From contig CM042087.1 in the NCBI GenBank assembly GCA_023512835.1, forward strand, positions 4,746,021 through 4,810,020: DNA of 64,000 nucleotides, written 5' to 3'. Positions 22,101-32,622 of the stretch are shown one piece after another. Numbering within the stretch: the stretch's first letter is position 1; every line of letters starts with the position of its first letter. This stretch comes from Taxillus chinensis (Eukaryota; Streptophyta; Magnoliopsida; Santalales; Loranthaceae). Below the pieces are notes generated by a model. That model saw only the letters and a list, made by a program, of their open reading frames with translations. It was not told the origin of the DNA and did no database searches. The translations under genes were made by a program, and so were the position numbers.

Positions 22101-24309
22101 ATGTTAGTCATGGTGCGCACAAGAAGAGCCCGCCAAGGAGAAAGCAGTGCTGAAGCCTCTACCACCTCTATGCCTTCGGCATTGAGAAAAGCCGACACGA
22201 TCTTCGTGGGGAATGTACTTGATTGGGAGATCCTGGAGTCCTCCACGCTTGACAGGACTGAAGAAGTTATGACCAAGCTGCAAGCTTTGGGGCTGAGAAG
22301 GTTAGTATGCGCTCGCAGTGATCTATATTACCCTGCCATGTTAGACTTTTATAATTCAGTCTACGTCAATGAGGAAGATGATGAGATCATTGAGGAGGTT
22401 CAAGGTGTCTTAATTTCTATTTCCCCTGTTATGTTGAGAGACTGCTTTGATCTGCCAAATCCCATGCATGCCATACCTAACTTGAACTTAGGACATTATG
22501 GTAGAGCTTTACAGTATAATAAGGAATTTGGGAAACATCGGCAATTTACTAAAAACGGTTTTCACGGGAAATACCGTTGCCTTGCCAATTTGGTAGGGAG
22601 GTGCTTACTGTTACAGACTAATGGCGTAGACTCAGTCCCTAAGTCCCATTTGGAGTTTATGTTTTGCATCGATCGTCAGTTACACATTGATTGGGCTGCT
22701 GAAATTTTTAAACTGTGGAAACGGGATATTCACAAATGTTTATATGGTCAACTACTTAGTATGCTTCTGCAGTATCAATATGGTCATCTTAGTGCTCAAG
22801 TAGTCCCCACTGTTTTCCCGGATAACCTGCGGTTATGAGTTCTCCATCTAGAGGGTGTCTTAGGCGTTAGTTACAAGGGCAAATGGGGAGATAGTATCCA
22901 CGTCGCTCCACAGCCTTCACATCATAGCGTGCATATGGAGTGATCCACTAAGCAGTTTAGGGACACCTCTACTCCCATGAATGCCTGCTGACAGCAGATC
23001 TTCCAGTTGACTGCTATGTACATGCAGTGCAATGTTCACAAGGAGGAAGTCTACAATTTCTTCCAAGGTGTCAGTGGCCAAGTTATCAGTGAAGCTGACG
23101 TTCTTAACTGGGCCTTCACTAATGGCCACATCACAAGACTTCAGCTGGATGAGTTGCTCGAGTACATCGCTCAAGATCAACAAGCAACCTCTCGTCCATC
23201 TGCCCGACCATGGGAAGCCCCGGAGCCAACTCCTGCTGCTTCTTATGAAGACTTCGGAGGCAAACTACTTAACTACAGGAGGCACAGGCGGAAACCATTC
23301 AGGAGATCGGGCTGCTGAAGAAAAATCAAACTCTCATCCTCAAGGAGCAGAAGGAAGTCAAAGGTCTGCTTGGTAAGATCTGGAAAGCCCTGGGGAAGAA
23401 GAAGAAAACTCCTACACCTCCTGTGGAGGATCCATTTGATGCACCGTCACCTCCGGTCCAGCAGCATGCTTCACATAGCAAAGAGACACCGGAGTACCCA
23501 CAGTATCCGCAAGAGGCTGAGCCCTACGCCGCTCCACCCTTTCCTCCAGCAGCTCCCGTTTATTTCACACCACCAGCAGGGCCCAGCTCTTCACAGACCC
23601 TTGTTCCCTTCATCCAGCCGTTGCAATGGTGGTCCGGTGCATCATCAGAAGCTCCCCAGGAAGATAACCTAGGGGAGCCCATCTACATTCATCTTCATCC
23701 GGCCCTCTCCACTGCTGATGCCACAGCTGCTTTTCAGTAGTTTACGTACGGAGACACCTTACAAGCGCGCTTTACGCGTGATTCCGAAGTCTTCACGTCA
23801 TCCTATTTGCAGCGTATCCTAGCTGATCAGTACTTATCTTCCGATGACGTTGACTTATTCTGCCGTACGATGTGACCCATGGTGGAGGCTGAGACCAACG
23901 ACTACCCTATGGCTCAGCACACCTCTATCATGCTGTGCGAGATATATGAGCAGTCGTTAGAGGAGCACATTTTCCGCCGGCGGATGAATGGAGTAGCAGA
24001 AGGACATCGCTCTTGGCACCAGGTCCATGAGGTTCTTATACCGGTCCTCCTTGATCGACACTTTGTACTCTTGCAGTTAGACCTGAGTGTGGGCCATGCC
24101 GTCCTTTATGACCCGAGCCAAGCCCATGGGTTTTCCACACGAAAGAAGAAGCTCGTCCATGGTTTCTTGAAAAAAATCAAAAATGCACTCAGAAAAGAAG
24201 GGCTGTTGACATCCAAGTCCTCTGGTGCACTTCAATGAAATGGAGCTTCCCCAACAACCTGATCAATTCAATTGTGGGATTTTTGTCTACTATTATTTGA
24301 TAGCTCTAT
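22101..24309 (+). pseudogene. Athila third ORF with Ulp1/C48-like protease end (copy B)
   Basis: ORF in the env position, after integrase. ATG is at 22101 or 22110 (MVRTRRARQGESSAEAS); an upstream ATG at 22044 lies in the leader. Part 1 (22101-22838) is open and resembles Athila ORF-1/plant transposon-associated domains (LVCARSDLYYPAMLDFYNSV, then VMLRDCFDLPN). Part 2 (22839-23430) is broken and ends in a helical, lysine-rich stretch. Part 3 (23430-23690) is proline-rich. Part 4 (23740-24309) is Ulp1-like: YLSSDDVDLFCRTM, RHFVLLQLDLSVGHAVLYDP and, shifted in frame, QFNCGIFVYYYL with the candidate catalytic Cys. Stops at 23738 and 23872 and a 2-base deletion near 24220 inactivate it. The LTR at 24310 cuts the end. 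Confidence 0.7.
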
Positions 24310-25979
24310 TGTAAGGACCCGTACCTTGAGTTAGTCACAGTTTTGCCTTCTGAGTAGAGTTTTTCTAGTTTTTCTAGATTTTGACCTAGTAAATGGACTC
24401 CAATGAATTCACGTGCAAAAGGAAAGATGCTTAGAATGATGTCCTCTATCTACCATAGAAGTTTCAGGCCAAACTGACGTGTATGTGAGGTGCACGTGAT
24501 ATGGGTCCAATTCACGTGCAAGTGTGGTTGTCTTCTACATGATGCAAGGAGGCTAGGGGTGAAGTTTGAGAGCATTTGGAGTGCATTTGGAGTTGCACGT
24601 GAATTGGGGAATTCACGTGCAAATTGGCGTGCAGCCATATTTTTGCATGGTTCCCTTGGTTTTGACATTCTAATGATCTTTCTCCAAAGGACCATGTTGA
24701 AATTCTGAGTATTTTGGCCTATATGGGTGCGGAAAGGTGCTAACTTGTGTGATCAAAACTACGTCGTTTTGATCCTGGGATTCACTTAATCAAAACTACG
24801 TCGTTTTGATGTTGTGTTGTCTATATAAGGAGGAGAAGCCCCTCTGTTTTAGGGTTAGGGTTTGTTGCTCCACCAGCCGTCGCAGAGAGAGAGAGAGAGA
24901 GGGAAGGAGAGCTCCTGGTTGCTGCCAGGCGTCTTGCGTGGGTGGTCGGTGCTTCGTGGGTGGACGGCGTTCGACGTGGGATCGGGACAGTGCTGTGTTG
25001 TTGCGTTTTACTTGAGGTAGGGGTTCTGTTCTTCCTAAATCCTCCTCTGTCCTAGGGTTCTAGGGCAGATTATAGAGTTATACCTGTTTATATATATATG
25101 TAATCCATATAGGTGTGATCTCCTATATGGATGTTGGCCTTCAATGGCGGTTTTTGATGTATTTTGGTGTTGGATGGTGAGTACATATCAAGTGTTTGAT
25201 AATATGCCTGTGTGGGCTGGGTTTGTGGGTTTGTGAATGTATGCATGTCAAGTGTTTGGTATTATGCCTGTAAAAGTGTGTATGTTATGTGTTTGATAAT
25301 ATGCCTGGGTGACCTTGTATCTTGTGTTTGTGGAACCCGGTGGTGTGGAAGCCTGGGACTGTCTGTTAGCTTGTGTGGCTAAGCCTGAGAGGTTGTGGAT
25401 ATGTTAGCCCGTGTGGCTAAGCCTGAGAGGCCGTGGATATGTTAGCTTGTGTGGCTAAGCCTGAGAGGCCATGGATATGTTAGCCCGTGTGGCTAAGCCT
25501 GAGTGGCTGTGGCTATGTTAGCCTGTGTGGCTAAGCCTGTGAGGCTGTGGATAGGTGTGTGCCTTGTGAATGTGGAATACAACCTGTTTACATTTTATTG
25601 TCACTACACTGCACCTGTACACACCCATGTAGATGCTAGGAGCATGGGATGGGTTGGGGAGACATGATCCCTCTTGAGCTGTGGTTGCTCACCCCTCCCC
25701 TCTATGTTGTGTTTTCTTTCAGGAACATACAGGCGTTAGGAGGGACCCCAAGGTGGAAGACCTTATTTACCTTACTGTTTACCATTTGTTATTGTTATGA
25801 GAATTGATGTAACCCCAGTGGGGATGGATTGAAAAGAGGATTGTTGTAATAAAGACAGGCTCTTTCATCATTGGTGAGTTCAGCATTGGTCTTTGGCCTT
25901 CTAACTCCATATTCTCCGATCGTCATCGGAGTGGGTATCTCCTGATGGAGACATAGCCACATGAGATGGTCATGGCAGA
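24310..25979 (+). repeat. Ty3/gypsy LTR, right end unclear
   Basis: Starts TGTAAGGACCCGTACCTTGA inside the third ORF. It matches the reverse LTR at 19334-21150 up to about 25855 (AATAAAGAC); the last 124 bases do not match and no clear right end or target duplication is visible. TATATAA lies at 24822, preceded by two ACGT palindromes (24751-24774, 24789-24810). Downstream of the break the rest of the third ORF does not return, so DNA has been lost. Confidence 0.75.
25360..25555 (+). repeat. five tandem units of about 38 bp
   Basis: Units of the form GTTAGCCTGTGTGGCTAAGC plus CTGAGAGGCCGTGGATAT. The single unit just before it corresponds to the different repeat amplified in the related LTR at 19800. 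Confidence 0.9.
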
Positions 25980-25980
25980 C

Positions 25981-27455
25981 TGATAATGTGCATTTATATC
26001 ATTATTCTAGTGCATATTTAGGGTATTAAAGAGCATGATTAGACCTTAATTTATCCATAATTCTTATATATTTGCTCTAACACCCTAGGAAGACTGCCTC
26101 GCCTATATATATGTGTTTTTGAGCTGTTTTGGCAGGTTTTTAGGCAATTTCATCTCCTGGACTGCAGCCAAATCACCTTATTTACCAAAGAAGGGACTTA
26201 TGACAAAAGAAGGCAGCTTGATGAGGCAAAACAAGAGTGCACGCCATATGGACCATTATGACGTGCAAGGATTTTATTGCAGTCCTGCCTTCTACACATT
26301 TCAAGGAAGCCTAGGGCAAAATTTCAGAGCTTTTGGAGTTGCACGTCATATGGTCATATGACGTGCAATGTGCCGTGCAGCCGGATTTTTGCATCGATCG
26401 CTTGGTTTTGTTATTTTAAACACTTTTCTCTAAAGCACCTAGTCCAAATTATACTTGGTTTGAGTTGTATTCAAGTTGGAAGAAGAATGGAAACTACTTA
26501 TCAAAACTACGTCATTTTGATAAGTGGCAACTGCTGGCAGCTAGGGCACGCATTACACCCCTTGTTTCTCTATAAATAGAGGAGGCAGTAGGCCTTTTAG
26601 AGGAGATTTTTTTATAGGGGCACGTTTTATTTAGAGAGAGGAGAGAGAGAGTCACGGTTTGGAGGCTAGGGTTCTGATCCTGGAGCTGCTGACCTTAGGA
26701 GGTCTGATGGCTGAAGAAGACCTAAAGTTGGAGTTCTGCTGCACCTGCTTGAGGATGATGTTCTTTATTTTTTATTGTTTATCCAAGAACATGTGTGAGT
26801 AGTTTCCTTTATCTAGGCGAGCAATGTAGCCCCCTATGTTGTTAAACTGATTATTTGAATATTGGGTTTGTTTAATTGAGATTGCATGTTTTATGAATCT
26901 GTTCTTCATCTTTTAATATTTGGGTTGTACACCTGGGTTTTCTTAGCCTTAGTTTGAGGCTGACCTTTGATTCATAACATATTTGTGATTGGCGTGACCA
27001 TTATCCTGTCATGAGTATGATAATTAGGCTTTGCATGTTGATGTCATGATGACCATTCAGACAGACAACACTTAGAAGGTCTGGCAATGACCAATTGTAG
27101 TACCTTGGCTTAGTTATAGCATGTTATCAATTAAATAATCTCAAGAACCTTAAAATCAGTAGAAACAGCATAGGGAGGTGAAGTTGTGACTCTAGATGCC
27201 TTTAATCCTTGAATCTTAATCCTAAAAATAATTTGCTTTCTTTGTTTATTCAGAAAACCAAATAAAAATTAGATCTTTAGTTACAAAAAGAATTCGTTTT
27301 TGCCAAGACATTTTATAGAGCAAGAGTAATTGAGTGGTTTGATTTGAAAAACTAGAGAATTAGGCTAATTCCTGTGGGTTCGATCCCTTACTTTCTGCTA
27401 TTCTGTTTGGTGCAAACTAAGGAAATTAATTATTTTGAAGAAAGGTTTAACGACA
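25981..27455 (+). repeat. Athila-lineage LTR, second family
   Basis: Starts TGATAATGTGCATTTATATC and aligns with the LTR at 10181 through TTGCTCTAAC...CCTAGGAAGAC and the ...CTGTGGGTTCGA end region, but is clearly diverged. TATAAATA lies at 26571, with TCAAAACTACGTCATTTTGA at 26501-26520. The end at TTTAACGACA (27455) is a best guess. No PPT before it, no PBS after it and no target duplication, so it is a solo or broken LTR. Confidence 0.7.
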
Positions 27456-27719
27456 TTAGTTAACTCTTTTAGGGAAGCTAAAAATCTGTCTATCACCGAC
27501 CATGAACATTCTCATGCGAGCTTTCCATTGAGAGAAAAGCTCAGGTGTGAACTTTAGCGGTTTGGTCAGAGTAAAACCAGAACTCCGTTGATGAGGAGCA
27601 GCGGCAGCACCAGGTTGAGGTGGATCGACATTTTCACTGCTGCTTCGATTAAGGAGGGGCTCTTGTGCACCTCCGGTGTTCAGGCGAGTGTTGAATAGCA
27701 TACTACTTTCTTTGGACAT

Positions 27720-27788
<69 letters not shown>

Positions 27789-27828
27789 ATCTCTACTTTG
27801 AGCAGATAGAACTTGCTCTAATACCACT
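27456..27828 (-). pseudogene. copia gag 5' end with PBS (reverse)
   Basis: The minus-strand gag starts MSKESSMLFNTRLNTGGAQE at 27719 and closely matches the start of the gag at 47632. It runs about 70 codons to WKARMRMFM, after which homology stops near 27500. Upstream of the ATG is a (CT)n tract (27724-27784 as GA on plus strand). The PBS at 27814-27825 reads TGGTATTAGAGC, one base from the TGGTATCAGAGC that pairs with initiator Met tRNA. The rest of the element is missing. Confidence 0.85.
27724..27784. repeat. (GA)n microsatellite
   Basis: About 30 GA units between PBS and gag ATG of the truncated copia element. The intact relative has CTCCCTCTC at that place (near 47612). Confidence 0.95.
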
Positions 27829-29206
27829 TGTTGGTCCCTTGGAGCCTAGGGGGGGGTGAATAGGCTCTTATCGAAACTCCTTCCTTACTCTTTGGCACAA
27901 CACCTATCTGGTTAAGAGATAGAATCAATGCGGAAAATAACCAAATAGTGGAAGTATTTTGTTTTATTATCAAAATTATAAGTACAACAAAATGGAAGCA
28001 GATTAAAGCTTAAAGAGCTTTTAGATCTACTCACAACTCTCTAATACTCTGTTTACAATGCACTCACACGCTAGCCTCTATGATCTTCTTAAGCTCCCCT
28101 TCTAATGTACAAGGTCTACATAATATATATAGCACATCATCAAGAGACAATCTTGGAACTTATTGTTTCGGACTATGTGCACAATTACTGTTCCTCGAAA
28201 TCCTCTCTGTCTTAAGTGTTGCGGATGTGGAGCTCAATGTCTTGGGTTTGCAAAGCATAAGTGTGTTTGTGAGTTCCCAAGTTCAATGTAAGTTGTGTCC
28301 ACATATCCGGATGATTCATGTGTAAGATGCTTTAAGTTCTCAACGAGTTTGTCCTACATCGGGAAGCAACGAGCTGGTGACTTTGAGTACGAGGAGATAA
28401 ATTGAAGCAGCGTCATCTTAAATCCGGTGTAAGGTTCTTTACTCCGTGTTAATCCTTACTCTGTAGCAATGATTGCTTACTCTGTATCAATTTAGAACTG
28501 GAATCTTTATTCCGAGAAAGCGCTTCCTTACTCCGTATGAATGAGAAGGTCAGAGTGCTTACTCCGTATCAGCACTTCCTTACTCCGCATCTAGTTTCCA
28601 TACTCCGTATGAGTTAAAGGAATGGATGACTTACTCCGTATCAGCACATCCTTACTCCGCATGAGTAACAAGTTCGGATTCCTTACTCTGTATCAAATTT
28701 CCTTACTCCGTGCGAAATAAGAACTCGGGTCCTTATTCCACATAAGTCATTCCTTACTCCGCATGAATAGAATGCTCCGGATTTCTTACTCCGTGATTCT
28801 TTTCCTTAGTCCGCTTGAGTGGAAGACTTAGCCTTTTTATTCTGTGATAACTTTGACTTTCTCCGTGCGACTTATAGACTAGGATTCTTACTCCGCATCT
28901 ATTGACTTAGTTCATGTTAAAGTATTAGACGCAGACTCCTTAGTCTGTAGCTTTAACCCATTAGTCCGCACATATGATCCTTATTTCGTATGAAGTAAAG
29001 ACTTGGTTATTTACCAAGCTTTTGACGACGCACACTCTCATCTGGATCAGGATTATGTATCTTATCTTTAGCTTTCCCCTCACGAGTGTAGGTCCGGATT
29101 AAGTTCATATCTTTTGCAATTACTTAACATGAAAACAACAAAAGTCTCAAATCAAGTTATATAGGGTTCTGTTCGCATCATCCAAAATTCTGGGCTTGAT
29201 CCAACA
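27829..29206 (-). repeat. copia (Sirevirus-like) LTR, reverse
   Basis: Plus-strand ends TGTTGGTCCCTTGGAGCC and GGGCTTGATCCAACA are the reverse of the LTR at 44494-45854. Between 28430 and 28990 it holds about 20 copies of TCCTTACTCCG-like motifs. Confidence 0.9.
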
Positions 29207-29214
29207 TATATATA

Positions 29215-29425
29215 TATATAGGAGATTGATAAAAATAAAAGGAGTGCAATGAGCGCAAGTGAAATTCTAGTTGTTCGATCATGATTCAAATGGCTTAAAT
29301 CACACTTTCATTTAACTGTAATAGAATAATATAGCAGGTACTGTAGTGGATGAATATTTAAATAAAAGCGTTATCTGAGCCGTTGAATCATAACCGAATG
29401 GCTAATTTTTCTGCCCCTATATATA
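29215..29425. mobile_element. MITE flanked by TA repeats
   Basis: About 210 bp between two (TA)n tracts. The left arm (CGATCATGATTCAAATGGCT near 29275) and the reverse complement of the right arm (CGGTTATGATTCAACGGCTC near 29390) match over about 45 bases, giving one large imperfect hairpin. No coding capacity. Superfamily not assigned. Confidence 0.55.
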
Positions 29426-30060
29426 TATATAATACAAATGGTAGTTTTTCTGCATAATAACTTTTCAAATCCAAAAATACCCTTAATTCATTTAAATTAG
29501 ATATTGATCTTTAATTTAATATCATATGAGATATGGCACCTTAAATTTCATATATATATATATATATATTAATTGAAATAAAAATAAGATAATTAAATAA
29601 TTAATTTAATATAATAAATTATAAAACAAAACAATATCATATTCGGCTAATAATATGTCACGTTTAATTAACTAATTAATAGAACTAAATTTTAATTTTT
29701 AAAAATATTTTAATAAAAATATAAATTTAGTAAAGGTAATAACAATATGTATCTAAAAGAATCTATAAAATAATAATAAAAATTATAAATATCTTAATAT
29801 AAACTAATGCAAGTGTACTTGTAAAAAAATTAAATTTAATATATAACAACTTTCGAATTTTTTAAAATGACATCATCATTAAAACTTATAATTTTAAAAG
29901 TCATATAAATAAATATTCATAGAATAAATATACATGAAAAGAAAAGATACCCCGTGAAACCTAAACTAATATACATGCATGGTGACAAGATTATGGAATG
30001 TTATATTGTTTTCTATTTCCATTTATATACGAAAAAATATATTTTAACACAATACAAAAG
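29426..30060. other. AT-rich DNA without features
   Basis: Very A/T-rich; includes (TA)n at about 29541-29569. No ORF, repeat family or RNA gene recognised. Confidence 0.6.
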
Positions 30061-30670
30061 CTTCAGGAATTGGTCACGCGTTCAAAACCATTGCCGCAAG
30101 GAAGTAACAAAGCCAGAGCAATTGGTGGCAATGCATATAGGGAGTTGTGGATTTTAGCCAACGAATCGGCTTTCCGGATGCGATGTTGATAAGTGAGAGA
30201 GGGAATGATAGCGATGACGATTGCAATTTGCAAATTACAATTGGGGCCTGCGGGCGAGGACCATCGATCCACACGTGTCGTCCGTCGGGCACGCATGGCG
30301 GTTGCCATGTCACCATCCCGGCGCGAGAACTGTGCGGCCTCGTGGCCGCGAACATGCATGGCCCCCCTGAGAGCGACAGTGTGGGCCCAAATCAACGGCG
30401 GAGATTGGAGGTGCGACAAGACAGCAGAGCCGTTCACCGAGGTTTGAGACCATTGGCTTTCACGGGTCGGACGGAGTCTCGAGTCGGCAATTCCAGCAAT
30501 TCTGATGGAGCCGCGGGGGCCATGTGCCGGGCGATCATATTTTGACTTTGGCGTGAAGCCAAGTCACACGACGTCGTTTTAAGGCGTCTGAATTTACGGC
30601 GTCCTTTGCGGCAGCAGCAGCCCTCCCTCTGACCTTTATGCGTTTGTGCACACAAAGTCAACACGAGGGA
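30061..30670. other. GC-rich block of unknown nature
   Basis: Clearly richer in G and C than its surroundings, with ORFs open on both strands and no motif I recognise. The minus strand near 30100-30190 reads RKADSLAKIHNSLYALPPI, weakly like the end of a LINE RNase H domain. ACACGACGTCGTTTT lies at 30566-30580. It could be old LINE sequence, host upstream DNA or another mobile element. Confidence 0.35.
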
Positions 30671-30989
30671 AGAGAAATTGCCTTCCCCTGTAATTATTTT
30701 CCGTAAGTATTAGGTTGCTTGTTGTATTAGTTTTCCCTTATAATTAGATTCCTTAGGTTTTCCTATTGTTTATTACTAACAATTGCTTTTATCGACCATT
30801 GCATAGTGTTACAAATACTGTTGAATTCATACTATTGAATACCTTCCATTCAACTAGATAGATTCGAGCCTACTTATCTTTGACCCTTCACTCACTTACT
30901 GTTTCTTCACGGGATATGTCTGTATTATCTGTGTAGATGCTCTTCAACGCCTATCATAGGTCGTGAGTCCACCCGACACAACATGGAAT
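30671..30989. other. unassigned AT-rich DNA
   Basis: No coding signal or known repeat recognised. It precedes the recognisable part of the E2 LTR. Confidence 0.5.
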
Positions 30990-31674
30990 CTGAAAATAAA
31001 AATACTGGATTAATAATACAATATTAAATGCTGCAATCAATGCAATGTAGCCAAAACCTATTTAAAACCAGTATCCTCTCCAACGAAAAAGAAAGAACTC
31101 TCTCACGGAAAAAATTGCTACCATTATCTCTCAAATTCGCCCAACTCCTGCATTCAAAAAACAAAAACACACACACAGTCTGATTCCTTTTTTCCTTTTT
31201 CTTTCCTTTTCTCCCCACTTCTCTCCTCACTTTTCCAACACTCATACATACACTCTCCCCCATTTCAAACCCAGAAATTCCGAAACACCATTTGCATTCC
31301 CACAGTTCTCTTTTCTTTTCTTTTCAGCAACAATACCAAAATAGAAAAATAAAAAAAATAGCAAAAAAAAAAAAGACACAGGTTTATTTGCAGTTCCGGC
31401 CAGCAGTGTTCAACCTTCGGCCCAAGTCCAATAAACTAGTCTTTGGAGACTTGTCCTCCCGCTAACGTTGCCACTACCGGAGTCCCAATCCGAAGCCAAA
31501 GTCGGTTTCATTATTATGATTATTATTGTTATTAGTTTTGTTATCTTAATATATTCTTAGCATTTGTGTTGTGATAATATTTTTTTCCCTTGCTGTTAAT
31601 TTTGTTTAGTTGTTTCGTTTCTTGTTTTCCTTATTTCGTTGTTATTTTGTCCATTTTGTTCAAGTTGTAATAGA

Positions 31675-32130
31675 TAATAGCCAATAGAAAAAAAAAAAGA
31701 AAAAACCAAAAGAGAGGCATGAAAAAGAAGAAAAAAAAGGAGTGAATGTTTATTTTTGTTTTTTTGTAGATGTCACAATTACACACGTCACATTATATGT
31801 TATTGTGTTAATTGTGTTAGTTCATAGTTTTACCTTTTCAAAAAAGACACATTTTCACAAAAAAAAAAAACATGTGTTAGTTTTGTAGTTCTAATTCTTT
31901 CAAAAAAAAACACAAAAAAAACGTTTTCACAAAAACAAAAAAACAAAAAAACAAAAACCAAAAATTTGAAAAACGCATATTTTAATTTTAGGACTTCAAT
32001 TTCCAAAACAAAACAAAAACAAAAAAAAGTAAAAAACATAAAAAACAAAAATAAAAGAGACAAAACAAAAAAACAAAAAAACAAAAAACAAAAACCAGAA
32101 CCCTAGGATTTCATTTTCCACTTCAAATAA
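31675..32130 (+). repeat. A-rich low-complexity tract in E2 LTR
   Basis: Long runs of A broken by C (ACAAAAAAAC type). The same tract lies in the LTR at 50085 (52760-53160) and reversed in 57053-60147 (57520-57860), so it is a fixed part of this LTR family. Confidence 0.85.
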
Positions 32131-32317
32131 AAAAAACAAAACACAACAACCTTTAGGATTCCTTTAGAAATTTAGGGTAAATCAATTTTAACTATAATTT
32201 TGATAAATAACTTAGCTAAATAAAAAACATAAACTTTCTAGGAAACTCAACCTAATCACAACAGTGAAAATAAATAGAAACCTCATCCTCTAAAAATAGA
32301 TACCGAAAAGGCGTTGT

Positions 32318-32622
32318 AGGGGTTGGTTGATTGCCTCCTGAAGCGGTCCCCCCCTCCTTGGCGGATTGCCTACATTTATCGTGAGTGTGTTGCCTTTCTT
32401 GCTCCCACTCTCAGGATTTCTCACATTCACCGGGAGGGCAATCGGGTGGCGGATAGGCTCACTGCTATTGGGCATAATGTCAACCATCTTGTGGTGTTCT
32501 CGACTGCTTGCTCTGCTCCTGCTGGGATTCCGGTTTATAGGCCTTGATTTGGTTTTGGTTGGGATGTTTTTGGGTGTTGTGTGGGGCTGGCTGGCGTTTG
32601 GTGGTGCAGTCTCGGGTCCTGT
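32318..32622 (+). mobile_element. LINE (L1-type) piece 1, RNase H end
   Basis: Frame from 32323 reads ISHIHREGNRVADRLTAIGH, the typical end of the RNase H domain in plant L1-type LINEs. The 5' part of the element is missing. The left edge is where E2 LTR homology stops. Piece 2 continues at 35991. Confidence 0.75.

Noticed and set aside
30061..30180. tRNA-derived SINE
   Set aside because: A CACGCGTTCAAAACC stretch recalls a B box, but no A box or tRNA-like head is present.
30147..30545. 132-residue ORF in the GC-rich block
   Set aside because: ORFs of similar length are open on both strands and in several frames; no recognisable motif.
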